A DNA stretch of 39,521 nt from a virus. Both the position numbers and the translations under genes were made by a program. This document shows positions 8,594-17,596 of this stretch, in pieces. How positions within the stretch are numbered: position 1 is the stretch's first letter; the number at the start of each line of letters is the position of its first letter. Location: positions 1 to 39,521 of the IMG/VR virus record IMGVR_UViG_3300046740_000756, one strand, 5' to 3'. Below the pieces are notes generated by a model. It was not told the origin of the DNA. It did not search any database and saw only the letters and a list, made by a program, of their open reading frames with translations.

Positions 8594-10402
8594 ATGGCCG
8601 TTCCCTCTGCCTCCGTAACCGAGGTCCCTCGCGGGCCATCCCTTGCCCCTGGCGCGTCGTCGCGCGCGTGCGTGCACTTCGGGTGCTCGTCGAAGGGAGC
8701 CCTGAACACCCCCACCCCCTTCTCGCGCGTGAAGACGCTGACCGACACCTTCGGCACCGGCCCGGGGGTGAAGGCCGCGGCGTACATCAACAGCAAGACG
8801 GGCGCGGACGGGATCTTCATCCGGCTCGCGAAGACGACGGTCTCGGCGGTTACCAGCGCGGTCGATAAGACCCTGGTGGCCGGCACGGCGGTGCCCACGG
8901 TCTCGGGGACGCCGCTCGACGGCTACGACGTGCAGGTGGTGATCACCACCGCGGGGACCATCGGCACCTCGTTCTCGTACAAGTACAGCCTGGATGGGGG
9001 CGAGACCTTCACCGCGCCCATCTCTGCGGGCTCCTCGACGTCCCTCACCCTCACCGGCACCGGGCTCACCATCGGGCTCACGAGCACGCAGACCTTCGTG
9101 CTGGCCGACGTCTTCACCTTCTACACGCTCCCGGCGTCGGAGTCGGTGCAGCCCGTGACCACGACGCGGTCGGGAACGTCAACCTGCGTGGTGACCGTCA
9201 CCGGCACGCCGGAGGACACCTACGAGGCGCGCGTGGAGGTGCTCACGGGCGGCACCATCGCCGCAGCGGGGATCGTCTTCCGCTACAGCCTCGATGGCGG
9301 GCGCACCTTCAGCGGATCGATCGCGCTGGGAACGGCGGTCACCTACGCGCTGAAGGACGGGCCGATCTCCACCGAGGCGGCCGGGATCTCGCTGGCCTTC
9401 GCGGCGGGGACGCTCGAGGTGGGCGACTACGTCACCTTCACCACCACCGGGCCCGAGTGGCAGGCGAGCGACGCGGAGGCTGCGCTCGCGATCCTGCGCT
9501 CCGGCAACCTGTCGTGGAGCTTCCTCCATGGGGTGGGAACCCTCAGCTTCACCACCCTGGGGGCCCTGAGCACGGTGCTGGCGAGCTGGGCCACGAAGAC
9601 GAAGTTCTCGTGGCACCTGGGCAGCGTGCGCGACTGGGGCACCTACGAGCCCGAGACGGCCTGGATCGCGCGGCTCCTCACGGCGCGCGCCGGCTACGCG
9701 AGCACGCGATCGACGCCGGCGGCGGGCTACTCCCGCACGGTCTGCCCGATCACCGGCCGGCAGAACCGGCGCCCGGCCTCCTGGAACGCCGTGGCGCGGG
9801 CGATCCGCGTGCCCGTCCAGGTGGACATCGGCCAGCAGAGCGGCGCCAACGGGGGCGCGCTCGAGGCCGACGTGCTGCTGCACGACAGCGCCGGCCTACT
9901 GGTCGAGCACGACGCGAACGCGAATAGCGCGCTCTATGACGCCGGCTTCATCGTCCTGCGCTCCTTCGACGACCAGGCCGGGGTGTGGCTCGCGGGCGGG
10001 AACCTGATGGGGGCGGCGGACGATCTCCAGCGGCTCACCGATCGGCGCGTGCTCAACATCGTGAACGAGGTGACGCAGCGGGCGACCACGGCGCAGCTCC
10101 TCCAGAGCTTCCGGCGCTGGAAGGCCCCGGTTACGGCGCCCTACGTGGCCGGCGACATCTTCGAGCCCGACGCGGTGCGGATCGAGCGCTTCGTGGCCGC
10201 TGCGCTCAAGCAGCAGGTGGTGGCCCTGGGGATGGCGTCGGGCGTCGAAGTCACCCTGACCCGGACGCCGGTGTCGATCGGCGTGGGGCTCTGGAAGCTG
10301 GTGCTCCGGGTGAAGGTGAACGGCCTCGCGTACATCGGCCAGTTCACCTCGGAGGTGGGCTTCATCGACCCGGCGCTCGACAAGATCCTGAACGCGGCTT
10401 GA
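8594..10402 (+). CDS. Contractile tail sheath protein
   Basis: The 602-residue protein would form the outer, contracting tail tube. The N-terminus (1-95) and the C-terminal half (about 290-602) follow the sheath plan, including a late segment with RIERFVAAALKQQV and a final core strand set ending in FTSEVGFIDPALDKIL that would join the contractile mesh. Between them lie two tandem copies of a beta domain (about 97-178 and 198-285). Each carries GTP-x-D-x-Y and an Asp-box-like YSLDGG-x-TF motif. These insertions probably decorate the sheath surface. A tail tube gene follows immediately, as in other contractile phages. Confidence 0.88.
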   Translation: MAVPSASVTEVPRGPSLAPGASSRACVHFGCSSKGALNTPTPFSRVKTLTDTFGTGPGVKAAAYINSKTGADGIFIRLAKTTVSAVTSAVDKTLVAGTAVPTVSGTPLDGYDVQVVITTAGTIGTSFSYKYSLDGGETFTAPISAGSSTSLTLTGTGLTIGLTSTQTFVLADVFTFYTLPASESVQPVTTTRSGTSTCVVTVTGTPEDTYEARVEVLTGGTIAAAGIVFRYSLDGGRTFSGSIALGTAVTYALKDGPISTEAAGISLAFAAGTLEVGDYVTFTTTGPEWQASDAEAALAILRSGNLSWSFLHGVGTLSFTTLGALSTVLASWATKTKFSWHLGSVRDWGTYEPETAWIARLLTARAGYASTRSTPAAGYSRTVCPITGRQNRRPASWNAVARAIRVPVQVDIGQQSGANGGALEADVLLHDSAGLLVEHDANANSALYDAGFIVLRSFDDQAGVWLAGGNLMGAADDLQRLTDRRVLNIVNEVTQRATTAQLLQSFRRWKAPVTAPYVAGDIFEPDAVRIERFVAAALKQQVVALGMASGVEVTLTRTPVSIGVGLWKLVLRVKVNGLAYIGQFTSEVGFIDPALDKILNAA

Positions 10403-10414
10403 TAGGGAAAGACC

Positions 10415-10903
10415 ATGGCGATCTTCGGCATCAACCAGAACCGATGGGCCCTCACCTCGGGGCACTTCTCGGCCTACGGGATCCGCATCTACGGCCTTCA
10501 GTCCCTCGCGCCGTCCGAAGAGGTGAAGGTCGAGACCTCGTACGGCAGCGGCTCGATCGGGGTCGGGCGCGTGCAGGGCCAGCACAGCGCCAGCGCTACG
10601 CTCGAGGTGCTCCTGGCCGAGTATGACCAGCTGATCAAGGCGCTGGGCGGAAACTTCGTGGGAAAGCCCTTCGACGTGGTGGGAACCTTCCTGGAGGTGA
10701 GCGGGGACGGGATCTTCACGGTCGGGATTCCCCAGGGGGTGATCAGCAAGACCGAGATGAAGGCGAGCAACGACGGCAAAGCGATCGTCCAGGCGCTCAC
10801 GCTCCACGTCGTGGAGCCGATCGACTGGAACGGCGTCAAGCTCATCGAGCAGGATCTCTCGAGCTTCGACGCCACGGGCTTCGGCCTGACCATCACCACC
10901 TGA
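10415..10903 (+). CDS. Tail tube protein
   Basis: The 162-residue protein is encoded directly after the sheath and has the size and all-beta pattern of a tail tube subunit. Its central part, with VKVETSYGSGSIGVGRVQGQHSASATLE, resembles the strand-rich tube core, and a VVEPIDWNG segment sits near the C-terminus. It would stack as rings inside the sheath. A GGGAAAGACC leader gives a ribosome site. The assignment is by gene order, size and fold pattern. Confidence 0.75.
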   Translation: MAIFGINQNRWALTSGHFSAYGIRIYGLQSLAPSEEVKVETSYGSGSIGVGRVQGQHSASATLEVLLAEYDQLIKALGGNFVGKPFDVVGTFLEVSGDGIFTVGIPQGVISKTEMKASNDGKAIVQALTLHVVEPIDWNGVKLIEQDLSSFDATGFGLTITT

Positions 10904-10910
10904 GCGCCGG

Positions 10911-10924
10911 CCGGTAGGGTAGGC
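10911..10924 (+). promoter_or_regulatory. Start-adjacent box, copy 3
   Basis: CCGGTAGGGTAGGC abuts the ATG at 10925. It begins eight bases after the tail tube stop and shares the preceding GCGCCGG with copy 5. Confidence 0.75.
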
Positions 10925-11503
10925 ATGCCCGATCCGATCACCGAGCCGACTTTCGCCGATGGCGAATGGCTCTTCCCTGACACCTGGTCCCCTGCGGACC
11001 GTGCCGCCTTCGTCGAGGCCGACGAGCAGGAGCAGGCCGAGCGCGCGCGTCTCCAGGGCGTGCAGGAGCAGATCCGCGAGGAGGCGACCTCCCCGGCGAC
11101 GCTGATCGCCGCGAAGCGTGAGGCCACCCGGGCGGCGCTGGAGGAACGCCAGGCCCTCGAGACCGAGCGCGCCGAGGACGCCATCTTCGCGAAGCTCGCC
11201 GCGGAGTACGGTGGCAAGGACCGCGTGTTCCGCCTCCACCTCGGCCGCGGTGGCCGGTCGATCATGCTGCGCCCCCAGACGGAGGCGGAGCTCGACGCGG
11301 TCGACGCCCGCGCGAGCAAGCTCTCCTCCGACATCGATCGCGGGAAGGTGATGCTCGAGGGGATCCGCGCGACCGTGAAGCACCCGCCGCGGGCCGAGTT
11401 CGACAAGATCGTGGGCGACTACCCGGGGATCTGGAAGCCGCTCATCGACGGGCGCGACAAGCTGATCAAGGGGGTGGCGGAGGAGCAGCGGGGAAAAGAG
11501 TAG
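10925..11503 (+). CDS. Tail assembly chaperone, short (G-type) product
   Basis: The 192-residue product is mostly helical and charged and is encoded between the tail tube and the tape measure. This is the standard place for the chaperone that coats the tape measure during tail assembly. Residues about 27-75 are predicted coiled coil rich in Glu, Gln and Ala. The middle contains a small strand region, VFRLHLGRGGRSIMLRP. The reading frame ends just after a textbook -1 slippery heptamer, so a longer frameshift product is expected. This is the zero-frame form. Confidence 0.85.
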   Translation: MPDPITEPTFADGEWLFPDTWSPADRAAFVEADEQEQAERARLQGVQEQIREEATSPATLIAAKREATRAALEERQALETERAEDAIFAKLAAEYGGKDRVFRLHLGRGGRSIMLRPQTEAELDAVDARASKLSSDIDRGKVMLEGIRATVKHPPRAEFDKIVGDYPGIWKPLIDGRDKLIKGVAEEQRGKE

Positions 11504-11673
11504 GCCTCGCCGACGACGCGCGAGGCAAGCCCTACGAGACCGCGGCGCTCCTCGCGCGCCTGCTCCCGGCCGCGCTGCGGCATGACGATCGCGCGGTGGC
11601 TGCGCTGGTGCTGATCGCCGAATCCCTGATCGCGCTCTCGTCCCCTGCCGCTGCACCCTCTCCGCCGAGGTAG
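10925..11673 (+). CDS. Tail assembly chaperone, -1 frameshift (GT-type) product
   Basis: A -1 shift on G-GGA-AAA (11491-11497) continues translation through a second open frame from 11497 to the TAG at 11671-11673. It adds 58 residues and gives a 249-residue fusion. The extension has no start codon or ribosome site of its own and ends just before the tape measure start at 11677. Such paired products are a conserved feature of long-tailed phages, in which the extension binds the tape measure. The coordinates describe the joined product; one base (11497) is read twice. Confidence 0.82.
11491..11526 (+). promoter_or_regulatory. Programmed -1 frameshift site with hairpin
   Basis: The heptamer GGGAAAA (11491-11497) is in the correct X-XXY-YYZ phase. 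Six bases further on, GCCTCGC (11504-11510) pairs perfectly with GCGAGGC (11520-11526) around a nine-base loop. The zero-frame stop TAG (11501-11503) lies between heptamer and hairpin. Slippery site, short spacer and stem together form a standard frameshift stimulator. Confidence 0.85.
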
Positions 11674-11676
11674 CCC

Positions 11677-13311
11677 GTGGACTTCACCATCAACCTCGAC
11701 ACCGCCGGCGCCTCCGCCAACGCCAAAACGGCGGCGGTGGACCTGCGCGCCTATCGGAGTGAGCTGGTGTTGACCAGCGACGAGCTTGGCAAGCTCGCCC
11801 GCGCGCGCACGAAGGCAGCGACGGAGAGCTACCAGAGCTTCGCGAAGACGGACCAGGGGAAGGAGCTGCGGGCCTTCCAGCTCCAGCAGGCCCAGATCAG
11901 CAAGGGGCTCGCGAAGGCCCCCAACACCAAGGGCCGCGGCGACTACCTCAAGGACACGAACGCCGATGTGAACCGGCGCTACATGGAGGACACGAAGAAG
12001 GCCGAGGACGCCGCCAAGGAGTCGGCCAAGAAGAGGGCCAAGTCGAACGAGGACGCCGCCGCTCGAGCGCGGGGCGCGTGGAGCACGGCGCTCGGCTTCG
12101 CTGGCGCAGCGGCGGGCGTTGCGGGGGTGGCCAGCCTCGCGGGCATGGCGATCGGCTACAAGGGCATGGCCCGGCTCCAGGCGCTCTCGTACCGCGCGAG
12201 CCTGGACCTGCGCGGGCTCTTCCGTGGGGTGGACGCCTCGCCCCTGCTCCGCGCCGTGACCAAGCTCGAGAGCAACCTGAAGACGAACACCGTCACCGGC
12301 GCGGCGCTGTCGGGGCTCCTCACCAGGGGGTTCAACGGCTTCTTCTCGCTGCTGGAGAAGGCCGAGCCGTATGTTACGGCCTTCGGCCAAGGGATGCTCC
12401 TCGCCGGCCTGTACGCCGAGAACGGCATCCTGCGCGCGCGCCTGGCGCTGGCTCCGTACATGGGGGCGATCCTGGGGGTGGTGTCGTCGACTACGCTGTT
12501 GAAGACGGCGGCGGTCGGCGGTGGCCTCGCGATCGCGGTGGCCGCGGGCTATGCGGCGGCTGCTGCGGCGCCGTTCCTCGCGCTGGCCGGCGCGGTGGGG
12601 GCGGTGGCCGCGGCGCTCGAGCAGGCCTCGAAGCTCGCGAAGGAGTGGGACGAGTCGAGCTCCAGCCAGATCTGGGCGAAGTTCAAGCAGGACATCGGCG
12701 TCACCAGCTCGGAGGACGCCGAGAAGGCCATCCTGGCCAAGGCCCAGGCCAACGCGGCGAAAAATGCCCCACGCCCCGGGCCGGCGGCGGGCCCTGCCCT
12801 GGCCGCCGCTGGTGCTGCCCCTGGCCCGGCGCTGGCGGCCGGCGCGTCCACTGGCAAGGCGCTTGCCGCGGGCGTGGTGGTGGGCATGCAGGCGGGCACC
12901 CCCGACGTGAAGGCGGCCGGCGCCGCCCTGGCCGCCGCGGCCGACGCGGGGGTGAAGGAGAAGGCGGAGATCCACAGCCCCTCCCGGCTCTTCAAGCGGC
13001 GCGCGGGCCAGATGGGCGAGGGCGCCGAGGAGGGGTTCGCGGCGGCGGCCCCTGGCGTCCAGGAAGCCGCGGCGCGCGCCCTGGTGCCCGGCGGTCCCTC
13101 GGGGGGCGGCGGCGCGCCGGTGGGCGGCTCCAGCGCCGGCGGTGGGCTCTCGGTGCTGGTGACGATCGGGCAGGTCGTCTTCCCGAACGTGCGCGGCGGC
13201 CGGCCCGAGGACATCCGGGGGGCGTTCGAGGGCGCGGCCCCTTGGCTGGCAGACCTGATCATGCACCAGATCGCGGGCGCGCGCGGCGTGCCGACGGGGG
13301 CCACCGGATGA
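11677..13311 (+). CDS. Tape measure protein
   Basis: The 544-residue protein sets tail length. It has a helical charged N-terminal half (residues about 15-130), Ala/Gly-rich hydrophobic segments (about 137-160 and 275-315), low-complexity Ala/Pro stretches (about 365-400) and the segment EIHSPSRLFKRRAGQMGEG (about 428-446), a hallmark of many tape measures. At 544 residues it is short, which predicts a short tail. It follows the frameshifting chaperone directly, as expected. The GTG start at 11677 is preceded by GAGGTAGCCC. The stop overlaps the next start as ATGA. Confidence 0.88.
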   Translation: MDFTINLDTAGASANAKTAAVDLRAYRSELVLTSDELGKLARARTKAATESYQSFAKTDQGKELRAFQLQQAQISKGLAKAPNTKGRGDYLKDTNADVNRRYMEDTKKAEDAAKESAKKRAKSNEDAAARARGAWSTALGFAGAAAGVAGVASLAGMAIGYKGMARLQALSYRASLDLRGLFRGVDASPLLRAVTKLESNLKTNTVTGAALSGLLTRGFNGFFSLLEKAEPYVTAFGQGMLLAGLYAENGILRARLALAPYMGAILGVVSSTTLLKTAAVGGGLAIAVAAGYAAAAAAPFLALAGAVGAVAAALEQASKLAKEWDESSSSQIWAKFKQDIGVTSSEDAEKAILAKAQANAAKNAPRPGPAAGPALAAAGAAPGPALAAGASTGKALAAGVVVGMQAGTPDVKAAGAALAAAADAGVKEKAEIHSPSRLFKRRAGQMGEGAEEGFAAAAPGVQEAAARALVPGGPSGGGGAPVGGSSAGGGLSVLVTIGQVVFPNVRGGRPEDIRGAFEGAAPWLADLIMHQIAGARGVPTGATG

Positions 13312-13856
13312 CCACGCCGATCGACATCCCCAGCGCCGACAACTTCTTCACGCTCGATCGGGTGCGCTCGCCGGGCATCGCCAAAATCAAGGGCGGCGGG
13401 TTCCGCGAGGAGGAGTGGGCGGAGCAGCAGACCCCCGGGGAGACCGGGAGCAACAATATCTTCCGCTTCGAGAAGGTCGCCACCATCACCTACGAGCTGG
13501 AAGTGTGGCTGCCGGCGCACTTCACGACGCTCGACGCGCTGATCGCCAACCTGAACGCCGGCAAGGCCAAGCGTCCGCCGCAGGCCTATCGCTACCTCGA
13601 CATGCGGGTGGCCCACAACGGGATCAAGTCCGTGGCCTTCGGCTCGCTGGGGCCGCGCATGCAGCCTCAGCCCGGCGTGCAGCGGTGGACCTACGAGCTC
13701 AAGTTGGTGGAACGCAAACCCCGCGCGCCCTTCGGCGGGCCGGTGAAGGCGCCCCAGTCGGACATCGAGAAGGCGATCGCGCAGGTCTCGAACGAGAACG
13801 CCCAGCTCGCGAAGGCGCTCGACAGCCTGAACGCCGCGAAGGCGGTGGGGAAGTAG
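13308..13856 (+). CDS. Tail/baseplate structural protein
   Basis: The 182-residue protein follows the tape measure, where contractile phages encode a tube-initiator or hub-associated protein. Strands at residues about 50-65 (TITYELEVWLPAHF) and 110-130 (QRWTYELKLVERKP) suggest a tube-like beta domain. The last 35 residues form a helix. No enzymatic motif is seen. It starts in an ATGA overlap and the next gene begins right after its stop. The function is assigned by position only. Confidence 0.6.
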   Translation: MTTPIDIPSADNFFTLDRVRSPGIAKIKGGGFREEEWAEQQTPGETGSNNIFRFEKVATITYELEVWLPAHFTTLDALIANLNAGKAKRPPQAYRYLDMRVAHNGIKSVAFGSLGPRMQPQPGVQRWTYELKLVERKPRAPFGGPVKAPQSDIEKAIAQVSNENAQLAKALDSLNAAKAVGK

Positions 13857-14990
13857 ATGGCCTACACGCTCGCCGGGCTCGACCTGCGGCGCGCCGAGGG
13901 GAACGTCCCCCGCTACGGGATCCCGGTCGCCAGCGCCTGGTTGACGGACGAGGCCGCCCTGGTGGCCGGCGCCCGCGCCTCGCTGGTGGTCGGGGATCTC
14001 ACCATGAAGGGCACGCTCCGGCGCGGCGGCACCTTCGCGGGCTCCACGGAGTGGATCCTGGACGGCGGCGCCGGCGGCTGGTCAAAGAACGTGGCCGCGC
14101 GGCACCACCGGAGCGACGGCGGGATCATGCTCAGCCAGGTGGCCGCCGATCTCGCGGCCGAGGTGGGCGAGCAGGTGGTGCTCGAGCCGGGCGTCGATCG
14201 CAGCCTGGGCTACGCCTGGACGCGGATCGCCGGGCTGGCCTCGGAGGCGCTGGACGCGCTTGGGGTGCCCTGGTGGGTGGAGGTCGACGGGGTTACGCAC
14301 CTCGGGACGCGGCCGGTGCTCCCGGTGCCGTCGACCGTGGCCTTCCAGGTGGCCGACTACTCCCCGCGCTTCCGGCGCGCGCAGCTGGTCTCCCCGGGCG
14401 ACACCTTCGCGGCCTTCCTCCCGGGGGCGACGTGGAGCGCCCCGGGGATCGACCCCTTCACCGTGACCTCGTTCCGGCTCTCGGTGGACCGCTCCAGCGC
14501 GTCGCTCGATGTGCTGGAGGTGCTGGAGGCCTCGGAGCTCTTCGAGCGCCTGGTGGCCCGCTCGGCGCGCTACTACGGGCGCTTCGCCTACCGCGTGGCC
14601 GACATCGCCGGCGGGCGCCCCTCGCTCCAGGCGGTCGACGCGGCGCCCGGCCTGCCCGACCAGCTCTACCTCGACCAGGTGCACGGGCTCCCGGGGGCGA
14701 GCTCCACCCTGGCGCCCGGCAACGTGGTGCTGGTGGGCTTCCGCGGGGGCAGCCCGGCGGCGCCGTATGTGACCGGCTACGTGTCGGGGACGCCGGCGCA
14801 GGTGCTCCTCGACGCCGCGACGCTGATCCGGCTGGGCGGCTCGGGGGCGCAGTTCGCGGCGCGCGCCGATCTGGTGGCCACCGAGCTCGGCAAGATCGTC
14901 ACCTCGATCGACTCCCTGATCCTCGCGGCCGGCGGCGGCACGGCCTACGTCCCCGGGAGCGTCGCCGCGACAAAGGTCAAGGTGGAGTAG
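13857..14990 (+). CDS. Baseplate hub protein with spike-like OB domain
   Basis: The 377-residue protein probably forms the baseplate hub. The first two thirds are mixed alpha/beta, like gpD/gp27-type hubs. The segment LAPGNVVLVGFRGGSPAAPYVTGYVSG (about residues 282-308, here cited as a whole feature) has the pattern of the gpV/gp5 OB fold that starts a membrane-piercing spike. The final 45 residues contain a helix and a short strand. No lysozyme domain is present. Hub and spike may therefore be one fused protein. It is followed by gpW- and J-like genes. Confidence 0.65.
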   Translation: MAYTLAGLDLRRAEGNVPRYGIPVASAWLTDEAALVAGARASLVVGDLTMKGTLRRGGTFAGSTEWILDGGAGGWSKNVAARHHRSDGGIMLSQVAADLAAEVGEQVVLEPGVDRSLGYAWTRIAGLASEALDALGVPWWVEVDGVTHLGTRPVLPVPSTVAFQVADYSPRFRRAQLVSPGDTFAAFLPGATWSAPGIDPFTVTSFRLSVDRSSASLDVLEVLEASELFERLVARSARYYGRFAYRVADIAGGRPSLQAVDAAPGLPDQLYLDQVHGLPGASSTLAPGNVVLVGFRGGSPAAPYVTGYVSGTPAQVLLDAATLIRLGGSGAQFAARADLVATELGKIVTSIDSLILAAGGGTAYVPGSVAATKVKVE

Positions 14991-14995
14991 CCGGG

Positions 14996-15009
14996 CCGGT
15001 AGGGTGGCC
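14996..15009 (+). promoter_or_regulatory. Start-adjacent box, copy 4 (CCGGTAGGGTGGCC)
   Basis: This variant of the box abuts the GTG at 15010. TAGGC is replaced by GGCC in this copy and in copy 5. It begins six bases after the hub gene's TAG stop. Confidence 0.72.
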
Positions 15010-15408
15010 GTGGGCATCTTCGGGATCGCAGTCGACGCCGCCGATCCGTTCTTTGGGACGACGGCGGCTGACGAGGTGATCCTCTGGCAGGCGGTCTTGA
15101 TGCGCCTGGGCACCCGGCGCGGCACGCTGCCCAGTTCGCCCGATTACGGGCTCCTGCTGACCGACTACCTCTTGGCGCCGCTCGATGCGACGGCGCTGGC
15201 CTCGATCCCGGAGGAGGTGAAGGCGGAGCTTGAGAAGGACCCGCGCTTTGCCCGCGTTGTGGTGACGGCCACGGCGGGCACCACCGCGAACGGGCTGAAG
15301 ACGCTCACCCTGGTGATCGCCATCACGCCCAGCACCGGCCCCACCTTTGAGCGCGTCCTCTCGGCCACCTCGGCGGGCTTCGTCGACCTCATCCTGAAGG
15401 ACACCTGA
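15010..15408 (+). CDS. Baseplate wedge protein, gpW/gp25-like
   Basis: The 132-residue protein matches the gpW/gp25 baseplate family: VILWQAVLMRLGTRRGTLP (residues about 24-42), then SSPDYGL, then a helix EVKAELEKDPRF and paired strands. In T4 gp25 and P2 gpW this protein connects sheath and baseplate. The GTG at 15010 is chosen because the 14-bp box abuts it; an alternative GTG lies two codons upstream inside the box. The J-like wedge gene follows four bases later. Confidence 0.82.
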   Translation: MGIFGIAVDAADPFFGTTAADEVILWQAVLMRLGTRRGTLPSSPDYGLLLTDYLLAPLDATALASIPEEVKAELEKDPRFARVVVTATAGTTANGLKTLTLVIAITPSTGPTFERVLSATSAGFVDLILKDT

Positions 15409-15412
15409 TCCC

Positions 15413-16648
15413 ATGGCGCTCGCTGTCACGGACCTGATCAAGGACCTCGACCGGAAAGAGGTCTCGGCGGACATGCTCGCCGGGCTCGCCGCGGTCGGGA
15501 TCACCGACTTTGCCGAGGGCAGCCCGGTGCTGGTGGTGATCGACATCTTCGCCGACCAGTTCGTGAAAAAATGGAACGGGGTGGTTGCCCCCTGGATCCG
15601 CTCCAAATACCTCGACTACGCCGCGGGCGATTGGCTCTCGCTGCGCGCCTGGACCGACTGGAACCGCTACCGCAATAGCAAGACCTTCGCCAGCGGCGCC
15701 GTCACGCTGGAGAACCGCGGGGCCGGCTTCTACACCATCATCGCCGGGGATGTGCGGGTGAAGAACGGCGCGGACAAGACCTTCACGAACACCAGCGGCG
15801 GCACGCTCTCCCCGTGGATCGGCTCAGGGCCGTATCCCACCCTCGAGCTTGCCTTCCGCGCGGACGAGGCGGGGAGCGCCAGCAATACGCCGGTGGGCGG
15901 GATCCTGGCGGTCCCGACGGTGGGATTTGCCAACGTCTTCACGCAGAGCAACACGGCCGCGCTGCGCGCCTCGGACGACGAGCTCGACGACGCGCTGAAG
16001 GAGCGCCTCCGGGTGGCCACCGGACCGACGTCGCCCGGCGGCCCGCGCGCGGCCATCACCTCGCTGGCGCTCGACGTGCACCTCGACGACGCGAATACGC
16101 CGCTCTTGCCTGGGGACGTGGGCTACGACGCAGCCTCGGCCACGGCGATCTCGCGCGTGCAGATCGTGGAGCCCGGCGGCGCCGCGGTGCAGGTCTACCT
16201 GGCCAGCGCGGCCGGCGCGGCGGCCGGCGACGACGTCACCGAGGGGACCGACGTCTGGGCGGCAAACGCGGTGATCCAGGTGTTCGCCACGGCGGCGGGG
16301 ATCACGGTCACGGTGGCGCCCGCCGTCGAGGTGTCGGTGGACTATACGGCCACGGCCTACGTCGACCGCGCGGCCCACGTTACCGCCGACGAGGCGGCCC
16401 TGGCGTCGGGCAACGCCGTCGCGGCCTACTTCGAGACGCTGCGGATCGGCGGCCTGCGGACCACCGCGGGATCGCCGCAGGGCTACGTGTTCAAGGAGGC
16501 GCTCGACGCCGCCGCGACCGTGAAGAGCGCGGGGATCTTCAAGGTGACCTCCACGGTGAACGGCGGCTCGGGGGATGCCGCGCTCGACGCCGGCGAGGTG
16601 GCCACCTACCAGATCACGCTGAACACAGTGCTGGTGACGCAGGGGTGA
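15413..16648 (+). CDS. Baseplate J-like protein
   Basis: The 411-residue protein has the architecture of baseplate J / Mu gp47: a helical N-terminus (1-75), a strand-rich block with FASGAVTLENRGAGFYTIIAG and VKNGADKTFTNTSGG (about 90-130), the helical segment DELDDALKERLRVATGPTSPGGPR (about 188-211, given as a location) with the family's conserved R-x(n)-GG-x-R pattern, and terminal strands. It forms the baseplate wedge together with the preceding gpW-like protein. Confidence 0.85.
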   Translation: MALAVTDLIKDLDRKEVSADMLAGLAAVGITDFAEGSPVLVVIDIFADQFVKKWNGVVAPWIRSKYLDYAAGDWLSLRAWTDWNRYRNSKTFASGAVTLENRGAGFYTIIAGDVRVKNGADKTFTNTSGGTLSPWIGSGPYPTLELAFRADEAGSASNTPVGGILAVPTVGFANVFTQSNTAALRASDDELDDALKERLRVATGPTSPGGPRAAITSLALDVHLDDANTPLLPGDVGYDAASATAISRVQIVEPGGAAVQVYLASAAGAAAGDDVTEGTDVWAANAVIQVFATAAGITVTVAPAVEVSVDYTATAYVDRAAHVTADEAALASGNAVAAYFETLRIGGLRTTAGSPQGYVFKEALDAAATVKSAGIFKVTSTVNGGSGDAALDAGEVATYQITLNTVLVTQG

Positions 16649-16652
16649 TGCG

Positions 16653-17585
16653 ATGGCCCTGACGCAGTACCTCGATCAGATCGTCCCCGGCTGGATGAAG
16701 CGCGACCCCTTCGCGCACTGGTTCAGCTTCGTCTACGTGGCCGCGGCGGGGATCGACGCCTTCGTGGCCATGGTCGACGACGCCGCGCGCGCCGACATGC
16801 CCGGCGAGGTGGATGAGGTCGGGAGCGACGGCCAGGACTTCACGAGCTTCGACGCGCTGCCCCTGATCGGGCGGGATCGGCGCATCGTGCAGGGCTTCAC
16901 GGAGAGTCCCTTCAGCTACGCCGCGGCCCTGCGGCGCTGGCGCGACTCCCACCGGCGCGCGGGGACGGCGCGGGAGCTCCTCGAGCAGCTCGCCCGCATC
17001 CTCTCGCCGGACCCGCCCCGGCTGCGCATCGTGACGGCCGGCGGCGTCTGGTACACGCGGGAGACCGACGGCACCTTCCTGCTCCAGAACACCACCGGTA
17101 CCGGGCTGCAGATCTCGGCCGCGGGCGTCTGGACCACCGACACCAGCACGGCGATCGCCTGGGACTGGGACTCGCTCACGGTGCCCGCGAACCTGGGCAA
17201 GGGCGACATGGGCCGGATCTGGGTGGTGATCTACTGCCCCTGCAACCCGCCCTACCTCGCTGGGGACGAGGGCGCCTGGGGCGACGAGCAGAGCGAGTAC
17301 GGCGACGATGACGGGGACGCCGTCGAGGGCTGCAGCTCCACCGCGCCCCACGTCGAGCTCTTGCGGGGCATCGGCCAGGACTGGCGCGCCGCGGGGATCA
17401 AGCTCTCGCACTTCATCCTCGCGTTCGATCCCGACAGCTTCGACCCCACCGACCTCTCGCCGGCTGCCGGCACGATGCCCGATGGCTACTGGGGCCACCA
17501 CGGCAAGGTGGTGGCCGGCGTGCTCGTCCCCGCCCGGCTCGGGACGGCGCGCTACGTGCGCGGGACGGCCGGCGTCGCTTACTGA
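16653..17585 (+). CDS. Baseplate/tail protein I-like (Mu gp48 position)
   Basis: The 310-residue protein is encoded after the J-like wedge, where P2 gpI and Mu gp48 lie. The N-terminus (LTQYLDQIVPGWMKRDP) and the segment FSYAAALRRWRDSHRRAGTARELLEQLARIL (about 87-117) are consistent with that family. The C-terminal half is rich in Trp, Asp and Gly and has several paired cysteines (CPCNPP near 194, GCSST near 228), unusual for this role. It probably connects baseplate to fibres. Confidence 0.65.
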   Translation: MALTQYLDQIVPGWMKRDPFAHWFSFVYVAAAGIDAFVAMVDDAARADMPGEVDEVGSDGQDFTSFDALPLIGRDRRIVQGFTESPFSYAAALRRWRDSHRRAGTARELLEQLARILSPDPPRLRIVTAGGVWYTRETDGTFLLQNTTGTGLQISAAGVWTTDTSTAIAWDWDSLTVPANLGKGDMGRIWVVIYCPCNPPYLAGDEGAWGDEQSEYGDDDGDAVEGCSSTAPHVELLRGIGQDWRAAGIKLSHFILAFDPDSFDPTDLSPAAGTMPDGYWGHHGKVVAGVLVPARLGTARYVRGTAGVAY

Positions 17586-17596
17586 CAGGAGATCCC

